A DNA stretch of 38,777 nucleotides from assembly GCA_910588535.1 (NCBI GenBank), contig CAJUOO010000028.1:1-38777 (forward strand), in the 5' to 3' direction. The DNA is from an uncultured Lachnospiraceae bacterium (GTDB lineage: Bacteria; Bacillota; Clostridia; Lachnospirales; Lachnospiraceae). A model generated the notes under the pieces. The model worked only from the letters and a program-made list of their open reading frames with translations, was not told the DNA's origin and made no database searches. A program made the position numbers and the translations under genes. This document shows positions 33,394 through 38,777 of the stretch, piece after piece (the stretch's first letter is position 1; the number at the start of each line of letters is the position of its first letter).

Positions 33394-34157
33394 TTCTCCT
33401 CATTCCTTCTAAGTCTTACGGACGCCTCAATCTCCCTCACTCCAGCAGTAAAAAAAACCTCTCCCTGATACCGCTCCACTATCTCTTTGATAATTCTTGT
33501 CCCATACCCGTGCCATCTTCTATCTTTTTTTGTAATAGGAAGATGATTTTGACGAAGTTCCACGCAGTTCGTTGTGCTGTTTCGACAAGTAATCTCAAGC
33601 TCTTTCTTGTCTCCCTCCAAGATAAACTCCAGCCACGCACCATTCTTTTGCTTCTCGTTTGCCTCGATAGCATTATCTAGCAGATTTCCAAATAGATTGC
33701 AAATATCCTTGTTATCAATCCCATGAAAAGAAGTGAGAATCACACATTTTACATCGATGCCCCTCTCCTTTGCCTCGGAGAGCTTTTGATTTAAGATAGC
33801 ATTGACAAAGCTGTTATCCGTCTTTACAATCTGATACAGCTTATCTATCCGCTTCACTTGCTCCCCCAGAAACCGCTGTGCCTCCTCCATGCAGCCATCG
33901 TTGAGCAGATTCTCAATAACCAACAATGTATTCCTCATATCATGCTTGATCATGCTGATCTGATCATAGCGCTCCTTGCTGGCATTGAGGTCCTGCTCAT
34001 AATATTGATTCATCATCTCCAAAATCTCATAATCCTGTTTTTTATTCCGAATCCTTCTTCCCTGCCACAGAAAGCTCCATCCTACAATAGAAATAAGCAT
34101 CAGATTCTCAAGCACTATCCAGCCTATCAGATCAGAATTTTGCAATAATTCTCTCAT
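33390..34157 (-). CDS. GHKL (AgrC/ComD-like) sensor histidine kinase with minimal sensor
   Basis: 255 residues: a single hydrophobic helix at about 10-32, a coiled coil, the H-box MIKHDMRNTLLVIENLL (His about 71), and a GHKL ATPase with N-box LFGNLLDNAIEAN and a G-box HGYGTRIIKEIV. This is the AgrC class, which normally has six to seven membrane helices for peptide sensing; here only one remains, so signal may come through a partner protein. It starts 20 bases after the regulator gene and overlaps the next ABC gene by 4 bases. Confidence 0.88.
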   Translation of the reverse strand: MRELLQNSDLIGWIVLENLMLISIVGWSFLWQGRRIRNKKQDYEILEMMNQYYEQDLNASKERYDQISMIKHDMRNTLLVIENLLNDGCMEEAQRFLGEQVKRIDKLYQIVKTDNSFVNAILNQKLSEAKERGIDVKCVILTSFHGIDNKDICNLFGNLLDNAIEANEKQKNGAWLEFILEGDKKELEITCRNSTTNCVELRQNHLPITKKDRRWHGYGTRIIKEIVERYQGEVFFTAGVREIEASVRLRRNEEK

Positions 34158-34177
34158 CTTCTCCCCATTTCTTTTAT

Positions 34178-34900
34178 CTATAACCTATGCTCCGTCTCCA
34201 TAAAATACCTCTCCACCGTGCGCCGATAGCTCTGTCCAACCTTAAAGATATTTCCAGATTTCAGTCTTACCTCACTTAGATTCTGTCTTACCTGAATCAC
34301 ATAATTTACATTCACCATAAAAGCTCTGTGTATGCGCAGAAATCCATATCCCTTAAGAGCATTTTCTTCCTCCTCCATCGTCTTTCGCTGTCTATAATCT
34401 TTTCCTGACAAAGTATTATAGATCAGATAATTCTTATCACTCTGGATGCTTTCTATCTCTGTGATGGAAATCTTCTCTATCATTCCATTTTTATCTAATA
34501 GATTTAGGTAAATTCTCTTATAGTACTTTTCCTGTATTCTTTTTAGTGCGCGGGAGAGCTCAGACCTCATGCGCTCTGTACTTCCCTTTCTGACAAAATA
34601 CACCGGCTCATAGTGAAAGCTCTGAAAAACTAGCTCCTCCTTTGAGGAAAAGAAAATCAGCTTGCACTCATGCTCCATCTCTGACAATCGCTCTGCTGCC
34701 GCAAAGCCGTCCAGTATTGGCATCTGTATATCCATTACCACAATATCATACGGCTTTCTTTCATGCTGCATCAACATCTTAATATTATCTGTATATCCGT
34801 CAATCATAACATCATCAAAATACTTCGGGCACAATTCCGCAAGAAGCCTCTCTGCCAGCACAAGAAACCGCTCCTCATCCTCACAGACTGCAACTCTCAT
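34178..34900 (-). CDS. LytTR family response regulator (AgrA/ComE-like)
   Basis: 240 residues. The receiver has AVCEDEE (acidic pair), phosphoacceptor Asp in DIVVMDIQMPILDGF and the FFSSKEE segment. The LytTR DNA-binding domain (about 135-235) shows IESIQSDKNYLIY, FLRIHRAFMVNVNYV and the final VGQSYRRTVERYF. Such regulators bind paired ~9 bp direct repeats upstream of -35 boxes; a matching pair lies before this operon (38637-38664). Start 34900 is preferred to an ATG nine codons upstream, which lacks a ribosome site. Confidence 0.9.
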   Translation of the reverse strand: MRVAVCEDEERFLVLAERLLAELCPKYFDDVMIDGYTDNIKMLMQHERKPYDIVVMDIQMPILDGFAAAERLSEMEHECKLIFFSSKEELVFQSFHYEPVYFVRKGSTERMRSELSRALKRIQEKYYKRIYLNLLDKNGMIEKISITEIESIQSDKNYLIYNTLSGKDYRQRKTMEEEENALKGYGFLRIHRAFMVNVNYVIQVRQNLSEVRLKSGNIFKVGQSYRRTVERYFMETEHRL

Positions 34901-34953
34901 ACAAACCCATCCGCCTTTCCCATCCATTCAGGTACATTCTTTTACTATCTTCT

Positions 34954-36732
34954 TTATTTATACCATTTTGCCTGTGCCATATACATCTTATAATACAATC
35001 CCTGCACCGTCATCAGCTCCTCATGCGTTCCTATCTCCACAATTCTGCCCTGATCCAACACCACAATTCGGTCCGCTATCTTTGCTGAACCAAGACGGTG
35101 CGTAATAATAACAGCCGTCTTATCCTCCGACATCCCGGCAAATTTCTGATAGATGGCCGTCTCCTCCAGTGGGTCAATCGCCGCTGTCGGTTCATCTAAC
35201 ACAATTAGATTATGTTTGCGGTAGAAACCTCTTGCGATGGCAAGTCTCTGCCACTGCCCACCAGAAACATCCGTCCCGCCAAATTCTCTCGCCAGCATGG
35301 TATCCAGCCCATCCGAAAAGCATGCACTTTTCACACTGATATCTGCCTTTTTGAGCGCTGTCTCCACCATATGCTCATCTATAGGCTTATTGACATCACT
35401 CAAGATCACATTTTCTCGAAGGCTCATCTTATAACGCAAAAATCTCTGAAATACCGCGGAGACACATCCTGAAGAGTTGTTTGGATTTAATTCTCTGGTA
35501 TCCACCCCATCTAAGTACACGCTCCCTTTCGTCGGTTCATATATACCCAACAAAAGCCTAGCAAGCGTTGATTTTCCTGCACCGTTGCTTCCCACAATAG
35601 CGATTGTCTCCCTCTCCTTGATCGTGAGATTAATATCTGTTAAGGACTCCTTCTTTGCATCAGGATAAGAAAAACTTACATGAGAAAATTCAGCCGTTCT
35701 TGCTGCTGGGTACTCTCTTCCAGCTTTCCGCTCTGGCAGCTGCAGAAACATCAGATAGCTCTCTGCCGTGCCAAGCTGCTTTGTCATAAGTCCGATCTTT
35801 GAACGAAACAGATTGTCAAGCTTATCTGACATGCCATCCAAAGAGGATGCAATCGCAGCAAAAACACCAACGCTGATGCTCCCTGTCATAAGATAATAAA
35901 ACAACAAAAGAATCGTCCCGATATAGCCTGTCATAGAGATAAAGCGCAGACAAATCTCCATCACCTCATTTTTCTTAGTGTCACTCCAGTCAAGATCTCT
36001 TACCATACGAAGATTTTCCTCAAACTTTCGAAAAAAATATCCATATGCACCCAAAAGTCTTGTCTCTTTCGCATATTCTCTATCCGTAATGCAGCTTGCA
36101 TAAAAATTCTGTCTTCTTCGATATGGCGCTGCCTTATATTCCATCTTTTTGCTTCTCTGATAGCGAACCACACTTCCAAATATATAGGGAACAAAAGAGA
36201 TCAAAAGCATAACGAAAAGCGCTGGCTCAAAGCTCCAAAGGTAATATCCCATATAGCCAAAATAGCACATAAAAGTCACAACGATATACCATGAAGTATA
36301 AAACACATTTACCGCTCCGACAAGTCCCCTTCCCGATCTTTCTATATGATCCAGAAATTGATTGTTCTCATAACAGATAGGTTCCACTCTTGCAGCTTTC
36401 TCATTCATCAGGCATCCGGCTGCCTGCTCCATTTTATAGATAAACTTCTGCTCTGACACGCTGGAAAGCACATTTATAATAAGCTGCGTCACAAGAAAGA
36501 TTCCAAGCACCAGACCGGCCAGATATACCTTTTCCACCGGTCCTCCCTCCGTCAGCTCCTCCGCGCGGTCAAACAACTGCTGTTTAAACCATACTCCCGC
36601 GCTCTGCAGCACTGCCGCCACACAAGAGCACAACATCATACAGATTGTGACAGCGGGAATTTTCTCAAAGGATATCTTTGTCATCACTCTCATCAAGCCC
36701 AGATATCCATGTGTTTTTTTCATCTCTGTCAT
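34954..36732 (-). CDS. ABC half-exporter, ATP-binding/permease
   Basis: 592 residues: permease region ~1-315 beginning GYLGLMRVMTKISFEKIPAVT, nucleotide-binding domain with Walker A GSNGAGKST (~380), signature VSGGQWQRLAIAR (~488), Walker B IVLDEPTAAIDP and H-loop IITHRLGS. Catalytic motifs look intact. It overlaps the upstream ABC gene by 4 bases (ATGA), so the two are probably made together and may pair. It diverges more from the other two subunits than they do from each other. Confidence 0.92.
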   Translation of the reverse strand: MTEMKKTHGYLGLMRVMTKISFEKIPAVTICMMLCSCVAAVLQSAGVWFKQQLFDRAEELTEGGPVEKVYLAGLVLGIFLVTQLIINVLSSVSEQKFIYKMEQAAGCLMNEKAARVEPICYENNQFLDHIERSGRGLVGAVNVFYTSWYIVVTFMCYFGYMGYYLWSFEPALFVMLLISFVPYIFGSVVRYQRSKKMEYKAAPYRRRQNFYASCITDREYAKETRLLGAYGYFFRKFEENLRMVRDLDWSDTKKNEVMEICLRFISMTGYIGTILLLFYYLMTGSISVGVFAAIASSLDGMSDKLDNLFRSKIGLMTKQLGTAESYLMFLQLPERKAGREYPAARTAEFSHVSFSYPDAKKESLTDINLTIKERETIAIVGSNGAGKSTLARLLLGIYEPTKGSVYLDGVDTRELNPNNSSGCVSAVFQRFLRYKMSLRENVILSDVNKPIDEHMVETALKKADISVKSACFSDGLDTMLAREFGGTDVSGGQWQRLAIARGFYRKHNLIVLDEPTAAIDPLEETAIYQKFAGMSEDKTAVIITHRLGSAKIADRIVVLDQGRIVEIGTHEELMTVQGLYYKMYMAQAKWYK

Positions 36733-38570
36733 GCCTGAACCCCTCCTTCGAAACCATCCTCCTGTTCTTCCTTATACCAGCTTCTCTGACTCTCATACAT
36801 TCTCTGATAAAGCCCGCCGTGCTTCATAAGGCTGACATGGCTGCCCGCCTCTTCCACCTTTCCATCCCTCAACACAAAGATCTGATCGGCAAGCACAATA
36901 GAACCAAGACGATGGCTGATAAAAATAGTGGTTCTGCCTTTGCTGATGCGCTCAAATTCTTCATAAAGCCTGCTCTCACTCACCGGATCAAGCGCTGCTG
37001 TCGGCTCATCCAATATCTGGACTGGCGCAGGATTCATCAAGCTTCTCGCCATCGCCACTCTCTGCCATTGGCCCCCTGATAAATCTGCTCCCTGTTCATA
37101 CAATCTTCCAAGCGGCGTATCAAACCCCTGCCTCAAGTTATGAAGCTCCTGCCATATCGCAAGCTCCTTTGCGTACTTCTCCATGCGCTCTCTGGAAGAT
37201 GCATCCTCCATATGGCGGACATCGCCAATTAAAATATTATTTGCAGCCGTATCCTGATATCTGGCAAAATCCTGCCAAACATTAGAAAACATCGCCTTGA
37301 TCTTGGATGGATGATATTCCTTAAGCTCCCTTCCATTTAGCAAAATACTGCCCTCATACTCATCATAAAGCCCAGTAAAAAGCTTTGTCAAGGTAGTCTT
37401 GCCTGCACCGTTCTCCCCGACAAAGGCATAGTGATGCCCCTTTACAAGCTTCATGTTCATTCCCTTTATTATGTACCGATCCGTTCCCGGATATCGGAAA
37501 GAAACATCCTTTAATAACAAACTCTCAAATTCTTCCGCCTGCTCTGCCGGCAGATCATTCGTCCCCTCCATCTCTCTAAGATTAGCAAAAACAGTCAGAT
37601 CTTTCATATAGGAGGTGTACTTAGCCATTATCACCACAGATCTGCCCACCTCGTTATTCATAAGGTTGATCATATCATAGATCGCCTTGGATAGCGCAAT
37701 AAAGATACCAATGCTGACAGCACCCCTTGTCAGCTCCAAAATCATGAAAAATACCACTCCTGTCGAAACCACATTGGTCACAATATTGCTTCCAGCTCTT
37801 CGCATCTCCTTTGCATACTCTGCCTTCATGCTGATCTTTTGATATTCATCCATATGCTTGTTCCACTGTTGATTCACATATCCTGAGTAGGCAAAAAGTG
37901 ACCTCTCCTCCGTGCAGTCTCTTCCTGTCAGCACATCCTTCAGATATTCACTTTTTCTCGCGAAAACAGAAGATTCTTTATATGCTTTATAGCTCCTTTT
38001 CCCACTGACAACAGAAAAATATAGCAGCGGTGCTGAGACAATCATCATCACAATACCGAGCCATATGCTTTCTGTAAAAATAATTAAAAATACACCAAAA
38101 ATACGGACCACTGCCACAAGAAAGTTACAAGTCTGCTGAAGCATCCCCCAGATATTTTCCTCCATATCCTTGCTGACTCTTCTGGAAAGCTCCCATGTTT
38201 CCTCATCTTCAATCAAACTGTAATGCAGGCGTGATCGCTTCTTTACTGCCTCACTGTTCATCTGGTAAGCAGAACTTATCTCTATCCTCCTAGTCAGCAG
38301 ACGGCCCAAGCTGTAGCCCATGCGCTTCCACAAAATAATAAAAAGCATCGCTGCCAGATAAGGATACATATCCTGAATGTTCGCTCTGCTCATGGCACAG
38401 GCGATCGCAAGATTTAGAAATTCTGCTTCCACCAACACCCACACTACATTCACCACACCCGTCATAAGCTTCTGTGCCACAACTCCCAACGTACATAGAG
38501 GTTCACAATCAAAAGGCAGCTTAAGAAGATGGCGCCAATCATACGTTTGTGCTTTTAATTCAAAGCTCAT
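36729..38570 (-). CDS. ABC half-exporter, ATP-binding/permease (first gene of operon)
   Basis: 613 residues: permease region ~1-325 starting after LLKLPFDCEPLC, nucleotide-binding domain with Walker A GENGAGKTT (~385), Q-loop NVWQDFARYQDT, signature LSGGQWQRVAMAR (~497), Walker B QILDEPTAALDP and H-loop FISHRLGS. All catalytic motifs are canonical. Parallel segments (IWKRMGYSLGRLL, EGTNDLPAE..EEFESL, HYAFVGENG) show it is a paralogue of the 604-residue subunit at the operon's end. AAAGGGAGGG precedes the ATG. The promoter lies at 38603-38630. Confidence 0.92.
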   Translation of the reverse strand: MSFELKAQTYDWRHLLKLPFDCEPLCTLGVVAQKLMTGVVNVVWVLVEAEFLNLAIACAMSRANIQDMYPYLAAMLFIILWKRMGYSLGRLLTRRIEISSAYQMNSEAVKKRSRLHYSLIEDEETWELSRRVSKDMEENIWGMLQQTCNFLVAVVRIFGVFLIIFTESIWLGIVMMIVSAPLLYFSVVSGKRSYKAYKESSVFARKSEYLKDVLTGRDCTEERSLFAYSGYVNQQWNKHMDEYQKISMKAEYAKEMRRAGSNIVTNVVSTGVVFFMILELTRGAVSIGIFIALSKAIYDMINLMNNEVGRSVVIMAKYTSYMKDLTVFANLREMEGTNDLPAEQAEEFESLLLKDVSFRYPGTDRYIIKGMNMKLVKGHHYAFVGENGAGKTTLTKLFTGLYDEYEGSILLNGRELKEYHPSKIKAMFSNVWQDFARYQDTAANNILIGDVRHMEDASSRERMEKYAKELAIWQELHNLRQGFDTPLGRLYEQGADLSGGQWQRVAMARSLMNPAPVQILDEPTAALDPVSESRLYEEFERISKGRTTIFISHRLGSIVLADQIFVLRDGKVEEAGSHVSLMKHGGLYQRMYESQRSWYKEEQEDGFEGGVQA

Positions 38571-38602
38571 TATCTAACCCTCCCTTTCTATAAGGTAAGA
38601 TT

Positions 38603-38664
38603 ATTGTAAAATATTATAGGGAAAAGTCAATGTATGTGGGACAGACAACAATTATCTGGGATAG
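38603..38664 (-). promoter_or_regulatory. Operon promoter with paired direct repeats (candidate LytTR operator)
   Basis: On the minus strand CTATCCCA (38657-38664) and CTGTCCCA (38637-38644) repeat with a 20 bp period. The second ends 6 bp before TTGACT (38625-38630), which is 16 bp from TACAAT (38603-38608). Spacing and position match known ComE/AgrA-class LytTR sites; the repeat sequence itself does not match a consensus I know. Confidence 0.55.
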
Positions 38665-38700
38665 AATATAAAAAGACGATTATTTTTTATGAAAAGATCT

Positions 38701-38777
38701 TTTGTTGTATCATTTTTGGGAGAGATCCGTCCGGCGAACTGCCTGTGGTCCTCCGTCACCCCGCTTGCGCTTAGTGA
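38701..38777 (+). repeat. Palindromic repeat copy 7 (cut by window edge)
   Basis: TTGTTGTATCATTTTTGGGAGAG flank, then left arm GTCCGGCGAACTGCCTGTGG and core CCGTCACCCCGCTTGCGCTTAGTGA, identical to copy 3 in the core. The right half lies beyond the window. Confidence 0.85.

Noticed and set aside
31290..38777. An agrD-like or double-glycine peptide gene within or beside the ABC operon
   Set aside because: No short frame with a ribosome site and GG-type leader was found in the gaps (31290-31578, 34901-34953, 38571-38777); it may lie beyond the window.

Overview
The window looks like a chromosomal segment of a low-to-mid GC Gram-positive anaerobe of the class Clostridia, most likely Lachnospiraceae. 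The evidence is the order pta-ackA-yceD-rpmF-plsX-acpP-rnc-smc-ftsY-ylxM, strong purine-rich ribosome binding sites, TTGACA/TATAAT-type promoters, a GHKL/LytTR two-component pair, and gut-Firmicutes families (DUF5348, DUF4118 kinase, UPF0210/UPF0237 pair, cytoplasmic pectinesterase). The genus cannot be fixed from sequence alone. Almost everything is on the minus strand.

Region 1 (1-5.8 kb) is accessory. It opens with the 3' end of a DUF5348-type mobile-element protein, then a small membrane-anchored protein, a MATE transporter interrupted by one in-frame TAG, a GNAT acetyltransferase preceded by a Trp-rich 45-codon ORF, and a plus-strand MATE transporter fused to a cytidylate-kinase-like domain. 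Three of these units are each preceded by a promoter whose transcript would begin at or near the same short motif (CTCGGAGGGTA or close), followed by an intrinsic terminator before the gene. This looks like an unassigned cis-regulatory RNA or attenuator controlling a small resistance island. It is one of the two most interesting signals here.

Region 2 (5.8-19.4 kb) is core metabolism and cell-cycle genes on the minus strand: a YbgC-like thioesterase, an AlaA-like aminotransferase, YlxM, threonine ammonia-lyase, FtsY, SMC, RNase III, acyl carrier protein, PlsX, L32, a YceD-family protein, acetate kinase and phosphotransacetylase. Threonine ammonia-lyase sits between ftsY and ylxM, and ffh is absent.

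Region 3 (19.4-30 kb): a ~574 bp repeat composite with perfect 15 bp terminal inverted repeats separates pta from tmcAL. It is followed by a chemoreceptor, a KdpDE-like sensor/regulator pair without kdpFABC, a run of four small-protein genes (UPF0210, ACT, MBL-fold, Dabb) ending at a strong terminator, and a cytoplasmic pectinesterase.

Region 4 (30-38.8 kb): a repeat-rich intergenic zone with a nuclease/transposase remnant, then a tightly coupled five-gene operon of three ABC half-exporters, a LytTR response regulator and a nearly sensorless GHKL histidine kinase. Its promoter carries a pair of 8 bp direct repeats just upstream of the -35 box, suiting autoregulation by the LytTR protein. One ABC subunit has a degenerate signature motif.

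The second prominent signal is a family of ~140 bp palindromic repeats, seven intact, truncated or decayed copies in intergenic DNA (19.6, 19.9, 30.2, 31.0, 31.1, 31.4 and 38.7 kb). The outer 20-25 bp arms differ in sequence between copies but remain perfectly self-complementary within each intact copy, which implies selection or correction of the hairpin.
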